Assembly: GCA_016935715.1 (NCBI GenBank)
Contig: JAFGQJ010000338.1
Location: forward strand, 1 to 8,459
Reading direction: 5' to 3'
Length of the DNA stretch: 8,459 nt
DNA from: Spirochaetales bacterium
GTDB taxonomy: Bacteria > Spirochaetota > Spirochaetia > SZUA-6 > DRHE01
Both the position numbers and the translations under genes were made by a program. The notes beneath the pieces were generated by a model that saw nothing but the letters and a program-made list of their open reading frames with translations, had not been told where the DNA came from and did no database searches. Position 1 is the first letter of the stretch. Every line of letters begins with the position of its first letter. This document shows, piece after piece, positions 1-6,151 of the stretch.

Positions 1-827
1 ACCGCTCCGGCGGTCAATCCCCTTACCAGATACTTGGTTCCCAGGGAATAGATCAGCAGGATCGGTACGAGCATGAGGATGGCCCCGGCCATCAGCTCAC
101 CCCACATGAACACGTCCCCGAGGATTCGCTCTGACAGCCACATGGGCAGGGTCTTCTTCGCCTCCGAGGTGATGAAGGTGAAGGCGTAGAGAAGCTCGTT
201 CCAGCTGAGGAGAAAGCAGTAGATCGTGGCCGAAACGATTCCCGGCATGGCTACGGGAAGGATCACCCGAAACAGCGCGGCCATGCGGCTGCAGCCGTCT
301 ACCCGGGCCGCCTCTTCCAGCTCCCGCGGAATGGTGCTGAAGTAGCCGGTCAGCACCCAGGCGGCGAAGGGCATGCCGAAAACCGGGTAGGCCACGACCA
401 GGGCCAGGAGCGTGTTGGTAAGACCCAGGGTGTTGATGACGATCAAGAGGGGGATGAACAGGACCGCCCCCGGAAACAGGTAGACGTAGAGAATGAGCTG
501 GCTGAACAGGGCGCGGCCGCGGTAGCGGAAGTGGGAGATGCTGTAGGCGGCCAGGATGCCGATGGAAACCGACACCGCCGTGGCCGCCACGGATACGATC
601 AGGCTGTTCCCGAAGTAACCGAACAGGCCATCCCGGACGATGGCCACGTAGTGTTCCACCACCGGCTTCTGCGGAAAGAATGTCGGAATCCGCTGAAAGA
701 TCTCCTTGTACGGCTTGAAAGATGTGATGGCCATCCAATACAGGGGAAAGGCGATGATCACGAAGATCACCCCGATTCCAAGGGCTACCAGAGCTCCCGA
801 ACCCACTCGCTTCCAACGTACCGCCAT
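1..827 (-). CDS. Sugar ABC transporter permease, MalG-type (3' end cut by window)
   Basis: This is one of the two inner-membrane channel subunits of a carbohydrate ABC importer of the MalFG (CUT1) type. Reading from the ATG at 827 gives 275 residues with no stop before the edge. The visible end, Val-Arg-Gly-Leu-Thr-Ala-Gly-Ala, is the usual C-terminal signature of MalG-like permeases, so only a few codons should be missing. About six hydrophobic segments are seen, beginning near residues 11-33. The EAA loop that contacts the ATPase is at about 169-195 (ELEEAARVDGCS, ending in LPVAMPGI). The start is preceded by AGGAG about nine bases upstream, and only four bases separate it from the stop of the MalF-type gene, so the two are co-transcribed and probably translationally coupled. 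The transported sugar cannot be deduced. Another long minus-strand frame over 97-816 has no family resemblance and is a shadow. Confidence 0.93.
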   Translation of the reverse strand, partial: MAVRWKRVGSGALVALGIGVIFVIIAFPLYWMAITSFKPYKEIFQRIPTFFPQKPVVEHYVAIVRDGLFGYFGNSLIVSVAATAVSVSIGILAAYSISHFRYRGRALFSQLILYVYLFPGAVLFIPLLIVINTLGLTNTLLALVVAYPVFGMPFAAWVLTGYFSTIPRELEEAARVDGCSRMAALFRVILPVAMPGIVSATIYCFLLSWNELLYAFTFITSEAKKTLPMWLSERILGDVFMWGELMAGAILMLVPILLIYSLGTKYLVRGLTAGA

Positions 828-831
828 CCTC

Positions 832-1701
832 TCAATCTCCTCTCAAGACCGTACGGGATGTGAAAAAGATCAGCGCCAGCAGCACCGGAAACACCAGCAC
901 GGGGAAGGTGATGGCTCTGGCGATGTTCATGCCCCGGATGCCGATCTCGTAGACGAAGGGCACCAGGATCATGCTCGAATAACCCGGTCCTCCCCTGGTG
1001 AGGAGAAACACGATCACGAAGTCGTTGAAGGTCCAGATCGTCGAAAGCAGTACGGCGATCATGGCGATCTTCTGGATACCCGGGAGCGTGACGTGGCGGA
1101 ACAGCTGCACCGCCCCCGCGCCGTCGACCCTGGCGGCGTCGTACAGCTCATCCGGAATCGACTGCAGGGCTGCCAGCAGCAGGATGGTGAAAAAGGGAAA
1201 ACCCCGCCAGACGTTCACCCCGATGACCGAAACCAGGGCCAGGCGGGGGTGGGCCAGAAAGGCCACCGGATCCGAACCCATCGCTTTGAGAAAGAAGTTG
1301 AACACTCCCACCAGGTCATCGAGCAGCCAGCGCCAGGTGAAGCAGGTGACCAGGGAGGGGATGATCCAGGGGATGAGGAAGAAAACGCGAAAAAAATTGC
1401 GCCCCCTGAATTTCCGGTTGAGCAGCAGCGCCGCGGCGAGACCGATCAGGAATTTGAAGACGATCGTGCTGATCGTGTAGATCAGGGTGTTGCCCAGGAC
1501 CTTGTAGAAATCGGGGTTCTTCAGCCAGTAGATGTAGTTTCGCAGGCCGATCACTTTGGTCGGCATGCCGATCCTCTTGTTCGTGAAGCTCAGCCAGAAG
1601 TTCATGATGAAGGGGAAGAGGATCATGCCCATCACGTAGAGGAACATGGGCATGATCAGGAGCATCCCGATCTGGGCCTGATTCATGGTTCGTGTCCGCA
1701 C
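832..1701 (-). CDS. Sugar ABC transporter permease, MalF-type
   Basis: This is the second membrane-channel subunit of the importer, 289 residues, a normal length for short MalF/UgpA-like permeases of the CUT1 family. Hydrophobic segments lie at about 10-32, 72-95, 104-124, 157-178, 210-235 and 262-282, fitting six membrane spans. The EAA motif facing the ATPase is at about 185-209 (ELYDAARVDGAGAVQLF, then LPGI). I chose the GTG at 1701 because GGGGG lies six bases upstream; an in-frame ATG at 1686 (Met-Asn-Gln-Ala) is possible but lacks a comparable ribosome-binding site. It lies between the binding-protein gene (89-base gap containing a hairpin) and the MalG-type gene (4-base gap). Family assignment is firm; substrate is unknown. 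Confidence 0.95.
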   Translation of the reverse strand: MRTRTMNQAQIGMLLIMPMFLYVMGMILFPFIMNFWLSFTNKRIGMPTKVIGLRNYIYWLKNPDFYKVLGNTLIYTISTIVFKFLIGLAAALLLNRKFRGRNFFRVFFLIPWIIPSLVTCFTWRWLLDDLVGVFNFFLKAMGSDPVAFLAHPRLALVSVIGVNVWRGFPFFTILLLAALQSIPDELYDAARVDGAGAVQLFRHVTLPGIQKIAMIAVLLSTIWTFNDFVIVFLLTRGGPGYSSMILVPFVYEIGIRGMNIARAITFPVLVFPVLLALIFFTSRTVLRGD

Positions 1702-1722
1702 GATGATCCCCCGGAATCATGA

Positions 1723-1757
1723 AGGATACAGCCCGCCGGGTTGGCGGGCCGTATCCT
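1723..1757 (-). repeat. Intercistronic hairpin between binding-protein and permease genes
   Basis: The arms 1723-1737 and 1743-1757 are 15-base inverted repeats with one A-C mismatch (AGGATACAGCCCGCC against GGCGGGCCGTATCCT) around a five-base loop. The stem is GC-rich. On the minus-strand transcript it is followed by TTCATGATT rather than a T-run, so it is not a canonical Rho-independent terminator. Hairpins in the malE-malF gap of enteric bacteria stabilise the upstream mRNA and lower permease expression relative to binding protein; the same role here is inferred from position. Confidence 0.7.
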
Positions 1758-1790
1758 CGTGAAATTTTACAGTTAATGACGGCTGACGCT

Positions 1791-3089
1791 CTATTGCCAG
1801 CGCTCGTAGATCTCCGTTACCTTTTCCATGCCCCAGTCGAGGGCGCGATCCACGCTCCAGCCGTCGATGATGACCTTCTGGATCGTATCGGAAAGCACGT
1901 AGGTGGAGAAAATCTCTCCGGCCGCCGCGCTTCCCGGACCCGGATAGCCCTGATAGGCACCGTACCTGGCTCCCATCTCGATAAAGGGCTTGCGGTACGG
2001 ATCCGACCAGAAGGGATCGGAAACCAGGGCCGGATAGACGGGCTGGATCTGTCCGCCTGCCTCTTTGATCCAGCCGTTGTAGCGGTCCAGATCCATGATG
2101 TAGAGCACCAGATCCTTGGCCGCCTTCAGATTCTTCGTACTCTTGTTGACTCCGACGGCGTGGGGAACCGTATCGGTGAAGCGCCCCGCGGGGCCCTTGG
2201 GAATGGGTATGATCACCGTGTCGTTCAGAAGCTCCTTGTCCTGGGTGTTCATGTAGTTGTATACGCTGGCGGAGTTCTGTACGCCTGCCACGGAGCGGGT
2301 CTGGTAGGCCCGGTTGTTGGCTCCGTCGTCCCAGGAAGTGATCCCCTCCGGCATGATTCCCTCACGGACCATGCCGGCCACGAACTCGAAAGCCGTCTTG
2401 GCCTCCGCGGATTTCAGGGCGGGCTTGCCGTCCTTGTCCATTACCGAGGCGCCGTTGCACCACAACGCCACCTCCAGCAGCTTCTCTCCGTCGGTGGCCG
2501 GTCTGCCCAGGGCCGTCGCAAATCCGTAGACGTCTCCGGCCAGGGTGATTTTCTTGGCCGTGCTCTTGAGCTCGGTCCAGGTATCCGGGGCTGTCAGGCC
2601 CATGTCATCGAGGATATCCTTCCGCCAGAAGTGGGCCTCTCCTCCGGTGGTCAGGGGGATACCGACGATCTTTCCCTGATACTTGACCATCGTGGCCATC
2701 AGATCCGAGAAGGGGCTTTTTCTGTTCAGCTCGTTGAACACGTCGGTGAGCTCCACCAGCACGCCCATCTGGTTGAACTGGTCGAGATTCTGAGCCCAGA
2801 TTTCCGAAACGTCGGGAAATGTGCGGGCTTCCACCGCGGCCAGCTGCTTGCGGTAGATCTCCTCGGCCGGCAGAAAGGTGGAATTGACCTTGTGGCCGGT
2901 TGCCACCTCGAAGTTGCGGAACTGCTTCTCTAGATACTCGTTCTGGGTCTGCACGAAGGACTTCCACTTCCAGACCTCGAGAACCGCCGGACCCTCGGCC
3001 TTTTCCTGCTGCGGTGATGCCGCGACGTTGAATGCCGAAGGCAGCAGCACGGCCAGCAGCAGGACAATCAAAGCACGTTTAGCGCTCAT
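1791..3089 (-). CDS. Periplasmic sugar-binding protein, extracellular solute-binding family 1
   Basis: This 432-residue protein is the substrate receptor of the importer. It starts with Met-Ser-Ala-Lys-Arg followed by a hydrophobic core (residues 6-20) and a signal peptidase I-type site, Val-Ala-Ala before Ser25. There is no lipobox cysteine, so a soluble periplasmic protein is expected. The mature part has the family-1 binding-protein pattern: an early LEVWKWKSF strand, FPDVSEIWAQNLDQF near residue 100, IPLTTGGEAHFWRKDILDDMG near 145-165, then VGVNKSTKNLKAAKDLVLYI. Tryptophans and tyrosines in the C-terminal half are typical of sugar stacking residues. AGGAGG seven bases before the ATG at 3089 supports the start. 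It is the first main gene of the importer operon and is divergent from the dehydrogenase gene. Ligand unknown. Confidence 0.95.
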   Translation of the reverse strand: MSAKRALIVLLLAVLLPSAFNVAASPQQEKAEGPAVLEVWKWKSFVQTQNEYLEKQFRNFEVATGHKVNSTFLPAEEIYRKQLAAVEARTFPDVSEIWAQNLDQFNQMGVLVELTDVFNELNRKSPFSDLMATMVKYQGKIVGIPLTTGGEAHFWRKDILDDMGLTAPDTWTELKSTAKKITLAGDVYGFATALGRPATDGEKLLEVALWCNGASVMDKDGKPALKSAEAKTAFEFVAGMVREGIMPEGITSWDDGANNRAYQTRSVAGVQNSASVYNYMNTQDKELLNDTVIIPIPKGPAGRFTDTVPHAVGVNKSTKNLKAAKDLVLYIMDLDRYNGWIKEAGGQIQPVYPALVSDPFWSDPYRKPFIEMGARYGAYQGYPGPGSAAAGEIFSTYVLSDTIQKVIIDGWSVDRALDWGMEKVTEIYERWQ

Positions 3090-3159
3090 GTTCGTACCTC
3101 CTGTTTTTATTTCTTGGGATTTCAGAAGAGTGGCGAGAGAGTTGATCGACGACGAACAC
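3079..3159 (-). CDS. Possible 26-residue leader ORF overlapping the binding-protein gene
   Basis: A GTG at 3159 opens a 26-codon frame ending at TAA (3079-3081), overlapping the binding-protein start by 11 bases in another frame. The peptide begins Met-Phe-Val-Val-Asp-Gln-Leu and ends basic and charged (Asn-Arg-Arg-Tyr-Glu-His-Glu-Arg). Its support is the ribosome-binding site: bases complementary to 3161-3171 match all eleven bases of the 16S rRNA 3' tail, one base before the GTG. The binding-protein Shine-Dalgarno lies inside this frame, encoding its Arg-Arg pair, so coupling between the two is possible. No family is recognised, no run of one amino acid suggests classic attenuation, and the peptide itself may be irrelevant. 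Confidence 0.4.
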   Translation of the reverse strand: MFVVDQLSRHSSEIPRNKNRRYEHER

Positions 3160-3160
3160 T

Positions 3161-3171
3161 ATCACCTCCTT
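3161..3171 (-). promoter_or_regulatory. Exceptionally long Shine-Dalgarno sequence upstream of the leader ORF
   Basis: On the minus strand this reads AAGGAGGTGAT, perfectly complementary to the anti-Shine-Dalgarno end of 16S rRNA. It lies about 72 bases upstream of the binding-protein ATG, which has its own AGGAGG, so it is not that gene's ordinary ribosome-binding site. It either drives the 26-codon leader ORF or acts as a ribosome standby or mRNA-protecting site. Confidence 0.55.
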
Positions 3172-3186
3172 CCGTATGAATCGTTT

Positions 3187-3210
3187 GTTCAAAATATTGA
3201 ACGACGTTCA
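3187..3210. promoter_or_regulatory. Candidate IclR-family operator, copy 1
   Basis: This 24-bp element contains GTTCAAAATATTGAAC, an inverted repeat with 6-bp arms around AATA. It is followed by GACGTTCA, so the middle GAAC also pairs in a second inverted repeat, TGAAC-GAC-GTTCA. That makes three half-sites. The element recurs inverted at 5102-5125 with 21 of 24 identities. It overlaps the -35 box of the dehydrogenase promoter and lies at about +5 to +28 of the importer promoter, positions suited to repressing both. Assignment to the IclR protein encoded at 4286-5062 is inferred from location. Confidence 0.75.
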
Positions 3211-3225
3211 CATTCGATCTATACT
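3197..3225 (+). promoter_or_regulatory. Sigma-70-type promoter for the dehydrogenase-regulator transcript
   Basis: A -35 box TTGAAC (3197-3202), a 17-base spacer and a -10 box TATACT (3220-3225, five of six consensus bases) predict transcription starting near 3232, about 30 bases before the GTG at 3262. The -35 box lies inside operator copy 1. The -10 box shares bases with the -10 box of the opposing promoter. Confidence 0.6.
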
Positions 3226-3249
3226 ATAGTATGATGTTGCCGCTGTCAA
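3221..3249 (-). promoter_or_regulatory. Sigma-70-type promoter for the sugar importer operon
   Basis: On the minus strand a perfect TTGACA (3249-3244) is followed by a 17-base spacer and TAGTAT (3226-3221, four of six consensus bases). Transcription would start near 3214, giving a leader of about 125 bases that carries the long Shine-Dalgarno sequence and the small ORF. Operator copy 1 lies just downstream of the predicted start. Confidence 0.65.
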
Positions 3250-3261
3250 GGACAATTTGAA

Positions 3262-4251
3262 GTGCAGAAGACGATCGTATCCACGGTAATGCTCGGGGAT
3301 GCCCCGATAGAAAGGCGCTGGGCCCAGGAGAACGGCCACGCCCTCCGCTTTCTCACCGATTCGCAGGTACGAGAGGGATTGGCCGGACAGGCCGCCGAAG
3401 CGGATGCGCTTCTGGTCAGCTACGAGCCCGTCGATAAGCAACTGCTGCAGAGTCTGTCCAGGTGCCTGGTGATCGGCCGCTACGGCATCGGAGTCGACAA
3501 CATCGACCTGGACGGCGCCACGGAACAGGGAATCTGCGTGGTCCATCAGCCCGCCTACTGCGTCAATGAGGTGGCCACTCAGGCTCTGGCTCTGCTGCTC
3601 GACTGCGTTCGGCGGATCACGGAAATCGACCGGCTGGTTCATTCCGGAGTCTGGGGTCCCTGCAGTCTGCCTATCCGGCGGATGAACGGCAGGACACTGG
3701 GAATGATCGGATTCGGCCGTATTGCCCGCAACCTGGCGAACAAGCTGCGGGGATTCGAGCTGCGACTCATCGCCCACGATCCTTTTATCCCGAAGTTGGA
3801 GTTCGACCGCCGGGGCGTCCAGCGGGTAGATCTGGATACGCTGCTGCGGGAATCCGATTACATCTCTCTTCACTGCCCGCTGACATCCGAAACTCGACAC
3901 CTGTTGTCTCAGCCCCAATTCCATATGATGAAGCCGGGCACGATTCTGATCAACGTGAGCCGCGGGGCAATCGTGTGCGAGCAGGCACTGGTCGAGGCGC
4001 TGCGGGACGGACACCTGGGGGCGGCGGGCCTGGATGTTCTGGAAACCGAACCGCCGGAGCCCGGCAACCCCCTGTTGACCCTGCCCAACGCGGTGCTCAC
4101 CCATCACGTGGGTGGATACTCGCTGGAAGCGAGGGTGGAGAAGAGTGAAACCCTGATCCGCGACCTTGACCTGGTGTTTACCGGTCAGTGGCCGAAAAAC
4201 CTGGCCAATCCGGCACTGAAGCATCGGACGCCTCGTTTTCAGCGGGGCTGA
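3262..4251 (+). CDS. D-isomer-specific 2-hydroxyacid dehydrogenase, CtBP-like
   Basis: This 329-residue cytoplasmic enzyme should interconvert a 2-keto acid and its D-2-hydroxy acid with NAD(P). The N-terminal substrate domain holds the motif GRYGIGVDNIDLDGATEQGI (72-91), followed by Pro-Ala-Tyr-Cys and Glu-Val-Ala, closest to the C-terminal-binding-protein-like and phosphoglycerate dehydrogenase branches. The Rossmann motif is Gly-Phe-Gly-Arg-Ile-Ala at 150-155, with the acidic cofactor residue probably Asp173. The catalytic triad is complete: Arg234 (NVSRGAIV), Glu263 (ETEPP) and His282 (HHVGGYS). The start is a GTG with AAGGA nine bases upstream. It is the first gene of the rightward transcript, 34 bases before the regulator gene. 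Its context implies a role in catabolism of the imported compound rather than serine synthesis, and it lacks an ACT regulatory domain. The exact substrate is unknown. Confidence 0.93.
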   Translation: MQKTIVSTVMLGDAPIERRWAQENGHALRFLTDSQVREGLAGQAAEADALLVSYEPVDKQLLQSLSRCLVIGRYGIGVDNIDLDGATEQGICVVHQPAYCVNEVATQALALLLDCVRRITEIDRLVHSGVWGPCSLPIRRMNGRTLGMIGFGRIARNLANKLRGFELRLIAHDPFIPKLEFDRRGVQRVDLDTLLRESDYISLHCPLTSETRHLLSQPQFHMMKPGTILINVSRGAIVCEQALVEALRDGHLGAAGLDVLETEPPEPGNPLLTLPNAVLTHHVGGYSLEARVEKSETLIRDLDLVFTGQWPKNLANPALKHRTPRFQRG

Positions 4252-4285
4252 TGCGTTCAGAGCGCACCCCAAGGGGGAATCCGGC

Positions 4286-5062
4286 ATGACGATGAACAAG
4301 TCGGTCGACAGGGCGTTGGAGATCCTGGAATACATCACGGTCCGGAAGAGGCCGGTCACAATAACCGAGGTAAGCTCCGCGCTTAATATACCGAAGAGCA
4401 GCACTCACAGTATCCTCTACACTCTGAGCTCCAGGCGCTTTCTCGAATTGGAGGACGATACCCTCAAGACATTCAAGATCGGTTTCAAACTCTTCGAGGC
4501 AGGGGTCGCCTATCTCGCAAATACCCCGCTGCATCAGGTTGCGCACCCTCTGTTGAAGAATCTGCTGGAGGAATGCGGAGAGACGGTTTTTCTGGCCGTC
4601 GAAGACGACGGGCGCCTCCTGTTTCTCGACAGCCTCGAGACTTCCACACCCCTGCACACCACGGCCCGACTGGGCCGGGCGGATTCCCCGATGTATTGCT
4701 CGGGACTCGGCAAGGCCCTCCTCGCCGCCTTTTGCGAGGAAAAAGTCAAACGGTTGGTGGCCCGGGATGGATTCGTGCCGGTTACGGAGAATACCGTGGG
4801 CAGCTTCGCCGAGCTGAAGACGGAGCTGGAAACCACCCGGGAACGGGGCTACGCTCTGGACAACCGGGAAGCGAACACCGATCTGATTTGCGTCGCCGCC
4901 CCCATCCGTGACCGGTCCGCAGAGCCGGTCGCCGCCATCAGCATCGCCACACCGTACTTCAAAATGGACAGCGAGCGAATCAAACGATTCGGCGAGTTGA
5001 TAGCGGACACGGCCGTAGCCATCTCCCGGCGCCTTGGTTTCCTGGGAGACAGGACCTATTGA
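4286..5062 (+). CDS. IclR-family transcriptional regulator
   Basis: This 258-residue protein is a ligand-responsive DNA-binding regulator of standard family length. The winged helix-turn-helix occupies about residues 6-60 (SVDRALEILEYI, then the recognition region LNIPKSSTHSILYTL). The IclR effector domain covers about 75-250, with the hallmark SGLGKALLA at 139-147 and the late strand PVAAISIATP (214-223). The start ATG is preceded by AGGGGG about nine bases upstream; an ATG two codons later is an alternative. It is probably co-transcribed with the dehydrogenase. It lies between the two copies of the 24-bp palindromic element and is the only transcription factor in the window, so it is the natural candidate to bind them. 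It could repress or activate; the operator positions favour repression relieved by a sugar-acid-like ligand, which is inference. Confidence 0.95.
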   Translation: MTMNKSVDRALEILEYITVRKRPVTITEVSSALNIPKSSTHSILYTLSSRRFLELEDDTLKTFKIGFKLFEAGVAYLANTPLHQVAHPLLKNLLEECGETVFLAVEDDGRLLFLDSLETSTPLHTTARLGRADSPMYCSGLGKALLAAFCEEKVKRLVARDGFVPVTENTVGSFAELKTELETTRERGYALDNREANTDLICVAAPIRDRSAEPVAAISIATPYFKMDSERIKRFGELIADTAVAISRRLGFLGDRTY

Positions 5063-5089
5063 CAGCCGGAGCGTGAGCAGATAGCTTGT

Positions 5090-5121
5090 TTGACAACATA
5101 ATGAACGTTGTTCGATATATT
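5090..5121 (+). promoter_or_regulatory. Candidate promoter for the aldolase-kinase transcript
   Basis: A perfect -35 TTGACA lies at 5090-5095, just past the regulator stop codon. The -10 is less clear: GATATA at 5114-5119 (18-base spacer) or TATATT at 5116-5121 (20-base spacer). Operator copy 2 covers the spacer and the -10 region. The RNA leader before the aldolase gene would be about 60 bases. Confidence 0.5.
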
Positions 5122-5125
5122 GAAC
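5102..5125. promoter_or_regulatory. Candidate IclR-family operator, copy 2
   Basis: The plus strand reads TGAAC-GTT-GTTCG followed by ATATATTGAAC. Its reverse complement matches operator copy 1 at 21 of 24 positions, keeping all three GTTC/GAAC half-sites and their spacing. It sits between the -35 box and the predicted start of the aldolase transcript, where a bound protein would block RNA polymerase. Confidence 0.75.
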
Positions 5126-5132
5126 TCTACAC

Positions 5133-5153
5133 CTGCCCGCCGGCGGAGGGCAG
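5133..5153 (+). repeat. Short GC-rich hairpin in the aldolase 5' leader
   Basis: CTGCCC (5133-5138) and GGGCAG (5148-5153) can pair around a nine-base loop, and the middle holds the alternative palindrome CCGCCGGCGG (5137-5146). It lies in the untranslated leader between operator copy 2 and the aldolase ribosome-binding site. In DNA this GC-rich such structures arise by chance, so a function is doubtful. Confidence 0.25.
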
Positions 5154-5186
5154 CCGAATCCCGAGCGTGGAGGAGGCGGCAGTACG

Positions 5187-6074
5187 ATGCGAAGAATGAA
5201 GAACCTGAGGGGCGTGCTCGTGCCCATCGTGATCCCCATGTTCGAGGATGGAACGCTGGACCTGGAGGGAAACCGGCGGCTGGCGGAGGCCTTCCTCCGC
5301 CTGCCATCGTGCAGCGGGCTGTTCGCTCTGGGCGCCACCAGCGAGTTCATGCACCTTCCCTTCGAAGATCGCAAAGCCCTGATCGAAGTGTTCGGTGCAG
5401 TCGACAGGGGCGGAAAGGTGATCATGATCAACAGCGGCGGACTTCCCCTGGAGCAGGTAATCGAGCTCACCCGCCTGGTCGTCGCGGTGGGACTGGACGG
5501 GGTGGCGGTGGTCGTGCCGCCGGATGTGCCCACGGAGGTGGAGGCGGTCGAGGAGTACTTCCATCGGATCGGCGCCGTCGGGGCTCCCTTTGCCGTGTAC
5601 TGGTCCCCCGTGGTCAGCGAGCACAGGCCTTCCCTGGCACTGGTCGACGGACTGATGAAGATGAAGAGCTTCGTGGGGCTCAAGGACAGTTCCCGGGACA
5701 TGGTTACCTTCACCGACATCTGCACGTGCCATGGCCGGGAGATCAGCGCCTTTCAGGGCGTGGAAATGCTCCATCTCGCATCCCTGGCCGTGGGCAGCGT
5801 CGGGGTTGTAGGAGGAGGCCTGAATCTGTATCCCCGGCTCCTGGCTGAGATCACCGAGGCTTTCAGCCGGCGGGACTTGGACAAAGCCCGCAGCTTGCAG
5901 CGGCGGGTCAATGAGAGTTGGGCGTACATCGCGCAGGGGAAGGGTTTCCGCAGCCTGTGCAAACACTTCTGGAAGGACCGGGGTGTGATCCGGGGCACTT
6001 TCTGCCGCGAAGGGGCCAACCTGGCTCCCGCCGCAGAACAGATGGAGCAGCTGCGGCGCATCGCGGCGCTTTGA
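5187..6074 (+). CDS. DapA/N-acetylneuraminate-lyase-family aldolase or dehydratase
   Basis: This 295-residue TIM-barrel enzyme belongs to the Schiff-base-forming DHDPS/NAL superfamily and has its normal length. The catalytic lysine is Lys166 (FVGLKDSSRD) and the conserved barrel tyrosine is Tyr138 (VYWSP). The substrate carboxylate-binding loop is Gly-Ala-Thr-Ser-Glu at 49-53, where lysine-biosynthetic DapA usually has Gly-Thr-Thr-Gly-Glu. The residues at 109-116 (VVPPDVPT) lack the second catalytic tyrosine of DapA, and the arginine that binds aspartate semialdehyde is not evident after Tyr138. It is therefore more likely a catabolic 2-keto-3-deoxy-sugar-acid aldolase or dehydratase than dihydrodipicolinate synthase. 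Its start is supported by GGAGGAGG about ten bases upstream. It opens the second rightward transcript, with the transaldolase-like and kinase genes downstream. The substrate is not known. Confidence 0.9.
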   Translation: MRRMKNLRGVLVPIVIPMFEDGTLDLEGNRRLAEAFLRLPSCSGLFALGATSEFMHLPFEDRKALIEVFGAVDRGGKVIMINSGGLPLEQVIELTRLVVAVGLDGVAVVVPPDVPTEVEAVEEYFHRIGAVGAPFAVYWSPVVSEHRPSLALVDGLMKMKSFVGLKDSSRDMVTFTDICTCHGREISAFQGVEMLHLASLAVGSVGVVGGGLNLYPRLLAEITEAFSRRDLDKARSLQRRVNESWAYIAQGKGFRSLCKHFWKDRGVIRGTFCREGANLAPAAEQMEQLRRIAAL

Positions 6075-6151
6075 GGGGATGCTGCGGATCGATCGATCGC
6101 CTGGCAGGGCGGCCACAGGTCCGCTCTGCGGGCACACTTGAGGGAGGCAGC
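6075..6151 (+). other. Intergenic gap with a GATC triplet repeat
   Basis: This 77-base gap separates the aldolase and transaldolase-like genes. It contains GATC three times in tandem at 6087-6098, a perfect 12-base palindrome, and ends in the AGGGAGG ribosome-binding site at 6141-6147. There is no convincing promoter or terminator, so read-through from the aldolase promoter is expected. A frame open from 5918 through this gap overlaps the aldolase gene and is not a sensible upstream extension of the next gene. Confidence 0.5.

Noticed and set aside
1719..2933. 404-codon plus-strand open frame opposite the binding-protein gene
   Set aside because: It lies antisense to a clear binding protein with signal peptide and family motifs. 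Its translation shows no recognisable domain; long antisense frames are common at this GC content.
3161..3171. Remnant of a 16S rRNA 3' end, since the plus strand reads ATCACCTCCTT
   Set aside because: The match stops at the anti-Shine-Dalgarno tail; the adjacent bases do not match 16S sequence. On the minus strand it works as a ribosome-binding site.
3208..4404. 398-codon minus-strand open frame opposite the dehydrogenase
   Set aside because: The plus-strand frame has a complete dehydrogenase active site; this frame is an antisense shadow without motifs.
4178..5725. 515-codon minus-strand open frame across the regulator and aldolase genes
   Set aside because: It runs antisense through several well-supported genes, an intergenic region and the promoter of the aldolase gene, and its low-complexity composition lacks any family motif.
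6087..6098. Three tandem GATC sites as a methylation-sensitive switch
   Set aside because: There is no promoter or operator signal around it and a single short repeat in GC-rich DNA is weak evidence.
5918..6151. N-terminal extension of the transaldolase-like protein from an ATG at 5918
   Set aside because: The extension overlaps the aldolase coding region in another frame. The family N-terminus (Met-Lys-Ile-Tyr) and a strong AGGGAGG site place the start at 6152.
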